Assembly: GCA_948146395.1 (NCBI GenBank)
Contig: OX411551.1
Coordinates: 43,310,796-43,374,795 of the forward strand
Origin: Fragum whitleyi
Lineage: Eukaryota; Mollusca; Bivalvia; Cardiida; Cardiidae
DNA: 64,000 nucleotides
Reading direction: 5' to 3'
The notes under the pieces were generated by a model, which ran no database searches, had not been told where the DNA came from, and saw only the letters and a list, made by a program, of their open reading frames with translations. Of the stretch, positions 44,067-56,296 are shown piece after piece. Numbering within the stretch: the stretch's first letter is position 1; each line of letters begins with the position of its first letter. Made by a program: the position numbers and the translations under genes.

Positions 44067-44687
44067 ATACTGCATTTAAATAGTCACAATTATCTTCACA
44101 ACAACTGGTTTTCCCATAAAAAGATACAGTACATGAGAAATATTGTGAGAAAAGAAGACATTGATCGGCAAAAAAACTTTCTTCTTTCTCTTAAATGCAT
44201 TTTTAACCTTATTGGTGAGAATTTGTGTAGCATTTTCATATTTTGTGTACATCATGGATTGCTAAAATAGTGATCTTTAAAATTTTGGTTGAAAATTTGC
44301 AATAACATACATATTCAATCAAAGGAATGTTTCTAAACAAAGCGTGCACTAAGAGACCATTCTCTTTACCAACCTTTTTTGGTAGACCCGCAAGTGGTGG
44401 CTTATTACAAGTATAATACTGTAAAAAATTTTGTTCTCTGCTGCCTCTTTCAAATTGAACAGGTCAATTTCATTGCCTAGGTAATAAGTACAGAAAATAA
44501 TACCGAATTTAAGATACTTTAATATCAAATTTAGTATGTTATCAGTACATCTGAACACTTGACCATTCAAAAGCCATAATTATGCACACCTATTTATCCC
44601 CCTCTACCTGCAGTAAATTAACTAATGACTGATACCCTTTGATATTGAAGATGATTAGTCATTTAATAGCAACATGATTGAGGAATA
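44067..44687. other. No feature seen
   Basis: AT-rich DNA; the 73-codon minus frame has no recognisable domain. Confidence 0.35.
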
Positions 44688-44777
44688 TAATCCACAATTT
44701 TTTCCCTGGCAGGGCAGATTCGAGCCTGAGTAATAGGTTGATGCACTTAAGGTTACAGTAAATCAGACATATCAATA
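44688..44777 (+). repeat. Repeat AA fragment, host of the 145-bp array
   Basis: CCACAATTTTTTCCCTGGCAG..GATGCACTTAAGGTTACAG, cut at 44778 by the AACAAG element. Confidence 0.5.
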
Positions 44778-47700
44778 AACAAGAGGGCCATAGTGGCCCT
44801 TAATCGCTCACCTGAATTAACAATCTTAAAATGTTTTTCTAAGATTTGACCCCATGACCTAGTTTTTGACTCCACTTGACCCAATTCCAAACTTGTCCGA
44901 GATTTCATCAAGATAATCATTCTGACCAATTTTCAGGTTGATTGGGCAAAGAATATGGCCTCTAGGGTGTCCACAAGGTTTTTCTAAGATTTGACCCTGT
45001 GACCTAGTTTTTAACCCCACTTGACCAAATTTTGAACTTGTCCAAGATATCATCAAGACAATCATTCTGACCAATTTTCAGGTTGATTGGGCTTAAAATA
45101 TGGCCTCTAAAGTGTCCACAAGGTTTTACTAAGATTTGACCCCGTGACCTAGTTTTTGACCCCACTTGACCCAATTTTGAACTTGTCCGAGATTTCATCA
45201 AGATAATCATTCTGACCAATTTTCAGGTTGATTAAGCTAAAAATATGTCCTCTAGAGTGTCCACAAGGTTTTTCTAAGATTTGACCCCGTGACCTTGTTT
45301 TTGACCCCACATGACCCAATTTTGAACTTGTCCGAGATTTCATCAAAATGATCATTCTGACCAATTTTCAGGTTGATTGGGCTAAAAATATGGCCTCTAG
45401 AGTGTCCACAAGGTTTTTTCTAGATTTGACCCCGTGACCTAGATTTTGACCCCAGTTGACCCAATTTCAAATGTGTCCGAGATTTCATCAAGATAATCAT
45501 TCTGACCAATTTTCAGGTTGATTGGGCTAAAAATATGGCCTCTAGAGTGTCCACAAGGTTTTTCTAAGATTTGACCCTGTGACCTAGTTTTTGACCCCAC
45601 ATGACCCAATTTCGAACTTGTCCGAGATTTCATCAAGATTATCATTCTGACCTATTTTCAGGTTGATTGGGCTAAAAATATGGCCTCTAGAGTGTCCACA
45701 AGGTTTTTCTAAGCTTTGACCCAGTGACCTAGTTTTTGACCCCACTTGACCCAATTTCGAACTTGTCCGAGATATCATCAAGATAATCATTCTGACCAAT
45801 TTTCAGGTTGATTAAGCTAAAAATATGTCCTCTAGAGTGTCCACAAGGTTTTTCTAAGATTTGACCCACTGACCTAGTTTTTGACCCCACTTGACCCAAT
45901 TTCGAACTTGTCCGAGATTTCATCAAGATTATCATTCTGACCAATTTTCAGGTTGATTGGGCTAAAAATATGGCCTCTAGAGTGTCCACAAGGTTTTTCT
46001 AAGCTTTGACCCTGTGACCTAGTTTTTGACCCCACTTGACCCAATTTCGTACTTGTCCGAGATTTCATCAAGATAATCATTCTGACCAATTTTCAGGTTG
46101 ATTGGGCTTAAAATATGGCCCCTAGAGTGTCCACAAGGTTTTTCTAAGATTTGACCCCGTGACCTAGTTTTTGACCCCACTTGACCCAATTTCGAACTTG
46201 TCCCAGATTTCATCAAGATAATCATTCTGACCAATTTTCAGGTTGATTGGGCTAAAAATATGGCCTCTAGAGTGTCCACAAGGATTCTCTAAGATTTGAC
46301 CCCGTGACCTTGTTTTTGACCCCACATGACCCAATTTTGAACTTGTCCGAGATTTCATCAAAATGATCATTCTGACCAATTTTCAGGTTGATTGGGCTAA
46401 AAATATAGCCTCTAGAGTGTCCACAAGGTTTTTCTAGATTTGACCCCGTGACCTAGATTTTGACCCGAGTTGTCCCAATTTCAAATGTGTCCGAGATTTC
46501 ATCAAGATAATCATTCTGACCAATTTTCAGGTTGATTGGGCTAAAAATATGGCCTCTAGAGTGTCCACAAGGTTTTTCTAAGATTTGACCCCGTGACCTA
46601 GTTTTTGACCCGACTTGACCCAATTTCGAACTTGTCCGAGATTTCATCAAGATTATCATTCTGACCTATTTTCAGGTTGATTGGGCTAAAAATATGGCCT
46701 CTAGAGTGTCCACAAGGTTTTTCTAAGCTTTGACCCAGTGACCTAGTTTTTGACCCCACTTGACCCAATTTCGAACTTGTCCGAGATATCATCAAGATAA
46801 TCATTCTGACCAATTTTCAGGTTGATTGGGCTAAAAATATGGCCTCTAGAGTGTCCACAAGGTTTTTCTAAGCTTTGACCCTGTGACCTAGTTTTTGACC
46901 CCACTTGACCCAATTTCGAACTTGTCCGAGATTTCATCAAGAAAATCATTCTGACCAATTTTCAGGTTGATTGGGCTAAAAATATGGCCTCTAGAGTGTC
47001 CACAAGGTTTTTCTAAGATTTGACCCCGTGACCTAGTTTTTGACCCCACTTGACCCAATTTTGAACTTGTCTGAGATTTCATCAAGATAATCATTCTGAC
47101 CAATTTTCAGGTTGATTAAGCTAAAAATATGTCCTCTAGAGTGTCCACAAGGTTTTTCTAAGATTTGACCCCGTGACCTAGTTTTTGACCCCACTTGACC
47201 CAATTTCGAACTTGTCCGAGATTTCATCAAGATTATCATTCTGACCAATTTTCAGGTTGATTGGGCTAAAAATATGGCCTCTAGAGTGTCCACAAGGTTT
47301 TTCTAAGCTTTGACCCTGTGACCTAGTTTTTGACCCCACTTGACCCAATTTCGTACTTGTCCGAGATTTCATCAAGATAATCATTCTGACCAATTTTCAG
47401 GTTGATTGGGCTTAAAATATGGCCCCTAGAGTGTCCACAAGGTTTTTCTAAGATTTGACCCCGTGACCTAGTTTTTGACCCCACTTGACCCAATTTTGAA
47501 CTTGTCCGAGATTTCATCAAGATAATCATTCTGACCAATTTTCAGGTTGATTGGGCTAAAAATATGGCCTCTAGAGTGTCCACAAGGTTTTTCTAAGATT
47601 TGACCCCGTGACCTAGTTTTTGACCCGACTTGACCCAATTTCGAACTTGTCTGAGATTTCATCAAGATAATCATTCTGACCAATTTTCAGGTTGATTGGG

Positions 47701-48567
47701 CTAAAAATATGTCCTCTAGAATGTCCACAAGGTTTTTCTAAGATTTGACCCAGTGACCTAGTTTTTGACCCCACTTGACCCAATTTCGAACTTGTCCGAG
47801 ATATCATCAAGATTATCATTCTGACCAATTTTCAGGTTGATTGGGCTAAAAATATGGCCTCTAGAGTGTCCACAAGGTTTTTCTAAGCTTTGACCCTGTG
47901 ACCTAGTTTTTGACCCCACTTGATCCAATTTCGTACTTGTCCGAGATTTCATCAAGATAATCATTCTGACCAATTTTCAGGTTGATTGGGCTTAAAATAT
48001 GGCCCCTAGAGTGTCCACAAGGTTTTTCTAAGATTTGACCCCGTGACCTAGTTTTTGACCCCACTTGACCCAATTTCGAACTTGTCCGAGATTTCATCAA
48101 GATAATCATTCTGACCAATTTTCAGGTTGATTGGGCTAAAAATATGGCCTCTAGAGTGTCCACAAGGTTTTTCTAAGATTTGACCCCGAGACCTAGTTTT
48201 TGACCCCACTTGACCCAATTTCGAACTTGTCTGAGATTTCATCAAGATTATCATTCTGACCATTTTTCAGGTTGATTGGGCTAAAAATATAGCCTCTAGA
48301 GTGTCCACAAGGTTTTTCTAAGATTTGACCCCGTGACCTAGTTTTTGACCCCACTTGACCCAATTTCGAACTTGTCCAAGATTTTATCAAGATAATCATT
48401 CTGACCAATTTTCAGGTTGATTGGGCTAAAAATATGGCCTCTAGAGTGTCCACAAGGTAAATGTTGACGACGCACGACGCACAACGCACGACGGACGACG
48501 GACGACGGACATCAAGTAACCCCAAAAGCTCACCTTGAGCACTTCGTGCTCAGGTGAGCTAAAAAAA
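44778..48567 (+). repeat. AACAAG-class element carrying a 145-bp satellite of ~25 units
   Basis: Head AACAAGAGGGCCATAGTGGCCC, then TCGCTCACCTGA. About 25 units of 145 bp (44830-48455) contain TTTGACCCC..GTGACCTAG, CATCAAGATAATCATTCTGAC, TTTCAGGTTGATTGGGCTA and GTGTCCACAAGGTTTTTCTA. Tail ACGACGGACGACGG; end GAGCACTTCGTGCTCAGGTGAGCTAAAAAAA. Each unit gives an overlapping ~71-codon minus-strand frame, an artefact of unit sequence since 145 is not divisible by 3 and frames overlap. Variants recur in blocks (see findings). Confidence 0.95.
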
Positions 48568-48769
48568 TCTGAATTCTGTAAACAAAAATTGAGTAAGAAA
48601 TAAAAACAACTTAAGATTATACAACATAGCAGTCCATGCATTTACTTTAACCTTACACAGACACATTCCTTCTTGCAAAGAGGAAGAAGGAAAATTCACG
48701 GTAAAATAATAGAAGACATCTTAAAAGCAGTTCTCTATGCTCAATGCTCTAGTATCATTATTAGTAAAA

Positions 48770-49035
48770 AACAAGATGTTTTTGTGAAACATGAATGCCC
48801 CCGGAACAGTATTTATTTTAAAGTTTGACCTTGACAGATGACCTTGACCTTGTCACATGACCTTGACCTTGTCACATGACCTTGACTTTGGTGTACAGCT
48901 TTGTATGTCAAATACTTTTGGAGAAAAGGCAAAGGTTAAGTTTTCGGGTTAAGTTTTCGGTCAGACGGACGGACAGACAGACGGACATGAGTAAAACAAT
49001 ATGCGCCCGATCTCTCGATTTGGGGGCATAAAAAA
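48770..49035 (+). repeat. AACAAGATGTTTTTG repeat, complete minimal copy
   Basis: Head AACAAGATGTTTTTGTGAAAC, stem word ATGCCCCCGG, one TGACCTTGAC-rich unit, a CAGACGGACGGACAGACAGACGG tail, end TATGCGCCCGATC..TTTGGGGGCATAAAAAA. At 266 bp it shows the whole class layout in one read. Confidence 0.85.
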
Positions 49036-49037
49036 TA

Positions 49038-49780
49038 AGGCATAATCCATGATTTTTGCCCTGGCTGGGGTGATCCTAATTTATGGGTTGTTGCACATAA
49101 GGTTAAGGTAGATCAGCTTTTATTTATTATTTTAAAAGTACTTCTATTGATAGTGGACATAAGTAAAACCTTAAATTGTTGGTTAGTTACCAAACGCTCG
49201 TAACTTCAGCTTGGGCAGGCTTTGGTAACCCAATGATGAAATGTGTTCAATTTCTCTTAGCATGTGAACCCATGTGGTTTTTGGGCAGGGGTGTGGAAAT
49301 ACGAGTTTTCTCCACTTGTCCCTGGACAAGTAAAAGCGGATTTTCTACTCGTCCAGGATCAAAATGAGCTTGTCCACTAAAGAGTAAATAGAAAAATTTG
49401 AAAAAAAAAACCATTGCCTTTTGATGAAGAAAATGCTGGAATCCAGCATTTTTCTTCATTAAAAACAATGTTTTCCACCCTATGATATGAACATTAGGAT
49501 GATTTCTCTCTTAATTCTTTTAAGTATAACATTCCAAGATTTGCCCTGGTATTTACTTGTCCTTGGACTAGTGACTTAGAAAAATTTACTTGTCCTCAAA
49601 TACAAAAGCCTGAGTCGGACAAGTCGGGCATGGGAATTCCACAACCCTGTTTTTGGGTAAATTTATTTGCATATGTTTATGATAATCACTCACATACCTC
49701 TCAAAATATTGAAAAGTAAACTTGTCAATTGATGTCATGGCTAAGCTACGCCCTGCCAGTTGAATAATAACGCAGAAAAC
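49038..49780 (+). repeat. Composite repeat AA+R, interrupted by a hAT-like MITE
   Basis: Same order as 16058-16675: TCCATGATTTTTGCCCTGGC, TTTGGTAACCCAATGATGAAAT, GCATGTGAACC, then family D at 49286-49649, then AATATTGAAAAGTAAACTTGTC and AATAATAACGCAG. Confidence 0.65.
49286..49649 (+). mobile_element. hAT-like MITE family D with 8-bp target duplication
   Basis: CAGGGGTGTGGAAATACGAG to GGGAATTCCACAACCCTG, flanked on both sides by TTTTTGGG. The related empty site at 16530 reads GGTTTTGG. 8-bp duplication and CAGGG ends fit hAT. Confidence 0.9.
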
Positions 49781-50429
49781 TACCTGAACTATCAAATGGT
49801 TTTAGATTTTAGTAGAACTTGTAAACTCTTTTTTAATATACTCATGGATTATTTTTTAGTCTTGATTACAAAGAGAAAAGATCAAAGATTTCTTTTAAAC
49901 AAAAGAAAAAACAACAAAATGAAGTTTTATCTAATTGGAAAATCAAATTTAAAGTAAGACTCTAATTAACTACAACCTAATTGGTTCAGAGCCTGTCACA
50001 CGTTGGTGTCATTAACTTGTATACTAAACTGAGTGAAAACAAAATTGTTGTCCCGCTGAACAGTCAAATTTAAAATCTGAAGAGTCTGCAGAAATCAAAT
50101 CAAGTTTATGAAACCTAAAATATGTTTGTCTTGCAGGCTGTAAAACACAGAGGAAAATGATAGAATCGCTTTTAAGGTGTGCAGTAAATAGTAAAGATTA
50201 AAGTAAAAATTTCACAACAGGCCCCAGAATTTACAAACAAAAAATAGAACTAGCTCTCACTATGTTAAATTCCAGAATTCCCCTATTTTTAACACATAAT
50301 CTTCTATGATTTAACCTGTCAATTTTTGTATATATAGAACCGTTTAATATCCACTTTGTGACAGTCAATACTAATTAATGTAGTATCTTTTATCAGCTTC
50401 AAATTCTCTCCATTTCTCTTCTTAAAAGG
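49781..50429. other. No feature seen
   Basis: AT-rich DNA; no repeat or supported frame. Confidence 0.35.
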
Positions 50430-50678
50430 TATTTGAGCCTGTGCATGACATTTCCAACAATTTCACATAATTATGCCCAAAGTAAAGCCTCTGGCCAGCC
50501 TGTGCAGCCGCACAGACTGGCCAGAGTATTCACTTTGGGCTTTGCAGATACTGTTAAACCCTTCTTCAGATTGTCAGTGATTTTTACAAATTGTGTTGTA
50601 TTGTTGTATAGTCACTAAAATGTATGTCCATTACATGCATATGATTTTGTTGGAAATGTCATGCACAGGCTCATTTTG
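50430..50678. mobile_element. MITE family F, copy 4
   Basis: ATTTGAGCCTGTGCATGACATTTCC and GGAAATGTCATGCACAGGCTCA are near-perfect ends. GGCCAGCCTGTGC..GCACAGACTGGCC hairpin inside. Confidence 0.85.
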
Positions 50679-50774
50679 GAAAATTAGGAGCCTTTATGTT
50701 TTTAGACCAACTATTGCCACTCTGACTTTTGTCAAATTACGGATTAAAGTTAGCACAGCTGGGATTGGAACTCA

Positions 50775-51957
50775 ACTATACTTAGCAAAAAAAGAAACTT
50801 TACATACTTGTTGGTCTGTTTTGAATGACTTACAGTGGCTATAGGCCAACTTTATTTATATGTGTTAGTTGGACTAGCTACAGAGACTACACAGATGCAG
50901 GAATTTGTGCGATTCAAGCGAGTCCAAGCTAATGCGTCTGTAACTTCTGGTTTTGGTCACATACTTGTGTTGAGCTACCCAAAGTTCATCTTGAGTGATT
51001 TTTGTTACACAGTCACACTCATTCCTTAGCATCGGCACGAAAATTCAAAATTGTTTGTACATTTCTATCGAAACGGGTATGTAACAACAATCGAATAAAA
51101 GCAGGAATCAGACTACATGTATACATAGAGCTTGAATGTCTGTTTAAAACGCAACTCTTAAAATTGGCTACTCGGGACAGGCAATTCACATTTTAACATC
51201 TCGGTTTAGAACTGCCGCGCCCGGTTAGGACAATCGGTTATGCGTCTGGTTTTCATTAATCGGGTTGTGGGTTCGACCTCTGGCTCTGCCGTCTTTCATC
51301 CCATATTTGACAAAAAACCTTGTAATAAGTGTCATTTCTCTTCCACACAATTGGCAAGTGATACGCCTAAGAGAGAATGGCGACTGGTGTCTCAGATAAA
51401 AGCTCTAGCTGTACTGTGAGAAACGACAAGAAACTACGGATAGGTGCACCAGCGGTCGAATTTGAATGTAAAACTATCGAAAGTGACCTTTAAACCCATA
51501 TTAATTAACTAAACAAAAAAAAAATCAGTTACAACCACATGGAGTGTCGGCCGAGATGAAATAGGCCCCTTTTGACGTCATGTAGAGGCCCTGTTACCAT
51601 TGCATATTTTTCAATTCATTTCATCAAAGGAAGGATAACTGCAAGACAAGTATGCGTATTTAGCTCAGACGTTGGTCTATCATGATATTGGATTGACTCT
51701 AATCACGAAAACGTCAAGGACCTATACTCAAAACATCACCGACAATCTTGATTTCATTATTTGAAATTGACCCCTTTGTCTTTTGACCACCAATAAAAAC
51801 CTCATTTTACCAAAATCGGGTACTGACCCTTCCATAAACCGATCGATATTGCCTTCAAGTTTCATGTAATAGTAACATCTGTATTCTTTATGGTCTCATA
51901 GCCATACTACAGCCCTCAGTAACTCATGTAAAGTTTCTTTTTTTGCCAAGTATAGAT
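50775..51957. mobile_element. 1.18-kb TIR element, unclassified
   Basis: Left CTATACTTAGCAAAAAAAGAAACTTTACAT and right, inverted, differ at one of about 30 positions. Inside are CpG-bearing DNA, a tRNA-like head (51217-51295) and short frames (64-83 codons) with no recognised domain. No transposase was seen; possibly non-autonomous. Confidence 0.65.
51217..51470 (+). repeat. tRNA-derived SINE-like segment inside the TIR element
   Basis: A-box-like CGGTTAGGACAATCGGTTATGC and B box GGGTTCGACCTC at tRNA spacing, followed by TTTCATCCCATATTTGAC and a ~150-base body. No poly-A or terminator is clear, so a tRNA pseudogene is also possible. Confidence 0.45.
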
Positions 51958-51989
51958 TGTTCTAGGACAATTCTTGAACTACTGGCTGA

Positions 51990-52610
51990 TACCTAAAAAA
52001 TTTTGACTTTCAACTTGACCTTGACCTTAGACCTAACATGATGGAGAATAACTGTGTCAAAGCTTTTTGAAACAATCCTTAAATGTGGGTGATGATCATT
52101 GCTTCAGATAAGCTCAATCTTAACATTTGACTTAGACCTCTGACCTTGACCTTTGAATAATCTTTGAAATGATGTTTTAAATAGCATATCAACTCATTAT
52201 ATTTTAACAATTAATTTTGACCTTGAACCATGACCTTGACCTTAGAGCTTTCTGATTATTTTTTTTTATTCTTAAAATAGCACATCTCAATATGGAGAAC
52301 AATTGTACTGCCATGCTATTTTGTAATTCATCCATTAATTCAGGAAATATGCTCCAGACAAGTTCAAATTAAAAATTTGACCTTAAACTGTGACATTGGA
52401 AATATATGAAAAATTCTTTCAAATAACACATCTACTCATTTAGGCAAATAACTGTGCTGAATCATTTTAAAATCTGTCCATAAGCTGAAGGAACAATTGT
52501 CTGGACAAAATTTTGACCTTGACCTATGACCTTGAAGCTCTCTCTATTTATTTTTTCTAAATATCACATGTACACAATCATGATAGTGAACAATTATTTT
52601 GAAATCCATA
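51990..52610. repeat. Degenerate GACCTTGAC-rich tandem repeat
   Basis: Clusters of TGACCTTGACC at 52015, 52140, 52225 and 52515 with intervening AT-rich units, like the body of 8003-8840. No head or hairpin end was seen. Confidence 0.5.
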
Positions 52611-53379
52611 AATGAATATGGGAGTTAATGCCTGGAAAAAATTGTATAGACTTAAACGGAAGCAGGCACCAACACGCATACACCTTAAGTAAAGTGACAA
52701 CATGCAATGTCTAGCTCACGGCAACTCAACACAACAAAACATAGGTGACAGACAAAGCTTACCACGAAGGCTAAGCTGAGCTATATAGCAATCGCAATGT
52801 AAAGTTATCAATTTTATCTTTTAGTTCAGCAAATAATCAGTTATCAGTATGTCACACCCTAAAGGTTTGAAGTCCACCATCTAAATTGCAACCTTCCTTC
52901 TGATTTCTGGAAAACTGAAATTTGTGAAATTTATGATAGTCTATTGATTGTACAATACATCTCTTCATTAAAAAAAATAATTACGAATATTCTTTACTGT
53001 AAATGAGGGTATCTTTTGTGACACCATTTTTGCATCCTTGGAGAGAAATTCAATATTGCCTAATGTTAATATTTTAGCAAGAAATAAATATTTGTTCTTT
53101 TTATGTCCATATTGTTCTATGATATTCTTAGCCCTGTTCATGCTGAATAAAGTCTTGGCAACATTGCGATGATATCAAAGCATTGAAAGGACTATAATTC
53201 TGGCCTCAAGAGTGTAAACAACAGGTGCTTGCTTAATACAGTCTTCCATTCAGAAAGAAATTTTGGGACTTAAATCTGTGTCTGTTTAATAAATTGGTTG
53301 CTAGCTTAATACAAGTGGCCCCTAAAATAGGTATGACTGTAGTTAATGCAAAAAGTCACTATCAAAAGAATTGAAAATC
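52611..53379. other. Fragments of known families and unclassified DNA
   Basis: 52680-52800 resembles the CAACTCAACACAACAAAAC interior of 53653-54395. 53127-53180 has a family C end (CCCTGTTCATGCTGAATAAA). 53225-53345 may be a pogo-like end. Confidence 0.35.
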
Positions 53380-53652
53380 CTTTCAACCTTAATTAATCCC
53401 ATAAAGCTAAACAAAGATCGATAATAACTCTGTTATGTTTCCCTATCTAATAACTAAGAGAATACAAAGTCTGGTAACCACTTGTGAAGCAGTTTTGGAA
53501 CATTACTCAAAATCTCATAATCTGTACTAAACCTGGTAAATCCTCAAGGAAGATTATAAACACAAAATATTGATGAATTCAGAAGATGTAAAAATCCATG
53601 CATCACAATTTATCTTATATACAACAAACTTCAACTAACAGGTAAGTTCCGT

Positions 53653-54395
53653 CTATGCTGCGTTTCGACTATGTTACCGACTGCAATGGCAGTCCTGTTT
53701 CTCCAAAACGTGGGTCTTTGGATTTATTTTTCTGTAAACCCTTTGCTGTTTAATCCCTGCTTTTTATGTGCCTATGATTTTATGATTGAGAAAACATTGT
53801 GAAAAAAGAAGAAATTGCTTCTGGCAAGCAATTTCTTCCTTTTCCACACTATTTTCTACCCTACAGAATGGTTATTTTTCAAATTGAATCTACTTTAAAT
53901 TTTCGTCTGCAAAACCTTTGAATTTGGACAGGTCCAAAATCTTGTAAAACAGGAAAGGGTTAACAAGTTCTACTGCGCTTTGCTCATGCAGGCTCAACTC
54001 AAACTAGAATGAGGCTTATCTCTGGATTTCATCCTTTTTTCGCAGCCTGCATGTACCGTGACCATCGTATCATTACTTAACACATCCTAGCAGGACGTAC
54101 CAAACACCGTCACACACCGTGGTGCGCCATAACTCAACGCAACAGAACATGTCTAGTTAACCATAGCTAGCTGTAAAGAACAGGATGAGATGAGACATCT
54201 GTGGTGAAACGCAACAAAACGTAAAGCAATCATAGGTTTCCGGGCTGCAAACAAGCTTCCCATTGCGCTACAAATCTCTCCCAAGTTTTGTTATGGTATT
54301 TTACATACTGTAATGGTTTGTTGCGTTTTCAGCCACGGTTGTCTGAAACAGGGCCGCAGTGGTCACCAGGAACATAGTGGAAACGCAGCATTACC
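53653..54395. mobile_element. TIR element with GCTGCGTTTC ends, split by a family B MITE
   Basis: ATGCTGCGTTTCGACTATGTT and, inverted, AACATAGTGGAAACGCAGCAT. It holds family B (53735-53963). A truncated relative at 55826-55950 (ATGCAGCGTTTCCACTATGTT) lacks B and the right end. Confidence 0.75.
53735..53963 (-). mobile_element. TTAA MITE family B, nested
   Basis: TAAACCCTTTGCTGTTTAATCCC to ACAGGAAAGGGTTAA. Host reads TTTTCTG before and CAAGTTCTACTGCGCTTT after; the empty relative (55922-55945) reads TTTTCTGTTATCAAGTTC. Confidence 0.9.
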
Positions 54396-55027
54396 TTATC
54401 AATTAAGCTTTGCAAAAATCTGAAAATGTTCACTTTATGGGTCACCCTCATACTTCATTCATTCTAACAAATTATCCTGTAAGCTATCCAAAACATGGAC
54501 AGCTAAATTTTACTCAGTACCCATTTTTAGAGGCAAGATTAGTTATCAAAATGAAGTCTTTTTTTCCTTTAACTTGAGGTTAATTTTCTTTTCTTTCATT
54601 TGAATAGTTTTTCTCAAAGTAATTAACCTCGCATTAGATAAGAAGACTCACAAATTTCTTTAAATTAAGGTAATATGTTAATATAGTTTAAAGCAGTTTG
54701 TTTCAAGAAGTAACCAAAAATATTCTTTCAACCTTAATGAATTCCATAAAGCAAGACAAGGATAGATAATAACTCTGTGATGTTCCCCAATTTTATAACT
54801 ATTGAGAGAATAAAAAATCTGGTAACCACTTGTTGTTAATGAAGCAGTTTTGGAACATTACAGTAGCTCAAAATCTCATAATCTGCACTAAACCTGGTAA
54901 ATCCTCTTGGGAGATGATAAACGTGAAATTTTGATGAATTTTGAAGATGAATAATCTATACAGCACAATTTTAATTATGTTTTATGAAAATTTAAAAATG
55001 ATCACTCTAGATACCACATACTATTTT

Positions 55028-55290
55028 TTTTTCCTTGGCCGAGTTGTTAGCGCACTAGACTCATAACCTTGTGGTTGAGGGTTAGACCCCCACCGGAGGC
55101 AGGTAGTGTATTTTGGCAGGACACTTTACAGACAAGGCCCCAGTCCACCCAGCTGTAAAAGTGGGTGGCAGTGGTTAGAAACCTGGTTGCCTCTCTCTCT
55201 ATGTGCAGGATAAGATCTGGAATGAGTTAGGACCACTATGGAAATAAGAGTCATTCGACCCTTTATCCTGTTATCCTCAAATAAAAAAAA
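55028..55290 (+). repeat. tRNA-derived SINE, complete
   Basis: tRNA-like head TTGGCCGAGTTGTTAGCGCA (A box) and GAGGGTTAGACCCCCACC (B box). Next a conserved core CAGTCCACCCAGCTGTAAAAG and GTGGGTGG, a 3' body CACTATGGAAATAAGAGTCA, and an A-rich end. The core resembles the Meta-type domain of molluscan SINEs such as RUDI (from memory). Confidence 0.75.
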
Positions 55291-56100
55291 CAACAACAAT
55301 AAATGACACTGAAATTAGATATTCAAAACATGGGCATTCAGGCATTAAAAAATACTCATTTCTTGAGGAAAGAGTATCCATCAAATCAGTGAATTTTATT
55401 TCCTTCAATTTGAGGTGAATTTTCTCTAAAATCATTTAAATCATTGTTTAGAAGTAATTAACCTCAAACTTGATAAAAAGACTCACAAAATTCTTCAAAT
55501 TTGGATGGCTATTTTTTAATTGGAAAAAAGCAGTTTGTCTAAAGAAGTTAAAAAATGTTTTTCTTTCATCTTAATGAATTCCATAAAGCAAAACAAAGAT
55601 TGATAATAACTCTGTGATATTCCCCAATTTAATAACTAAGAGAATACAAAGTCTAGTAACCACTTGTGAAGCAGATTTGGAACATTACTCAAAATCTCAT
55701 AATCTGCACTAAACCTGGTAAATCCTCAAGGAAGATTATAAATGTAAGATATTGATGAATTCAGAAGATGTAAAAATCCATGTATCAAAATTTATCTTAT
55801 ATACAGCAAACTTCAAACTACAGGTAAGTTTCGATTATGCAGCGTTTCCACTATGTTCCCAATGGCCACGACAGTCCCGTTTCTCCAAAACGCGGCAGGC
55901 CGTGGAACTTTGGTCATTTATTTTTCTGTTATCAAGTTCTACTGCGCTTTCCTAAATTTAATAACTAAGAGAATTAACAGTCTGATAACCACAACCAAAT
56001 CTCATAATCTGTACTAAACCTGCTTAATCCTCAGGGGAGATAATAAATGTGAAATCTTGATGAATTTTAAAGATGAAAAATCCATACAGCACTATTTATA

Positions 56101-56296
56101 TCACTTATTTTGTTGATTACACTTGCCAAGTCTAAAGTAGATATTTTTAAAAAGATATATGAACAAGGTTAAACTTTTTGTCTCGCCAACACCAATGCCT
56201 GCGTAAACACCAATAATAAAGCTTACAATGCCAGGTGGTGACAATACCTCTACATTTTGTTTCAAAAGAGCTGAGCTTAAAATTAAAAAGGTGATC
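56101..56296. other. No feature seen
   Basis: An 80-codon minus frame (56101-56343) is hydrophobic at places but overlaps a MITE and has no recognised family. Confidence 0.3.

Larger units (their letters stand above)
53380..56100 (+). repeat. Repeat X, four units, with insertions
   Basis: Units at 53380-53652, 54715-54970, 55560-55828 and 55950-56100 share CAAAGATTGATAATAACTCTG, ACTAAGAGAATACAAAGTCT, TCATAATCTGCACTAAACC and TAAATCCTCAAGGAAGATTA. Y-type stems sit between some of them. A CAG|GTAAGTT donor-like word follows units 1 and 3, but no open exon is seen. Confidence 0.75.

Noticed and set aside
44859..48408. A run of ~25 overlapping minus-strand open frames of about 71 codons
   Set aside because: They are one 145-bp satellite unit read repeatedly; successive frames overlap and differ in phase, and no start or splice context is shared with genes.
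53639..53650. CAG|GTAAGT donor repeated in X units as evidence of exons
   Set aside because: No open frame leads into the donor in either copy, and the whole unit is a repeat.
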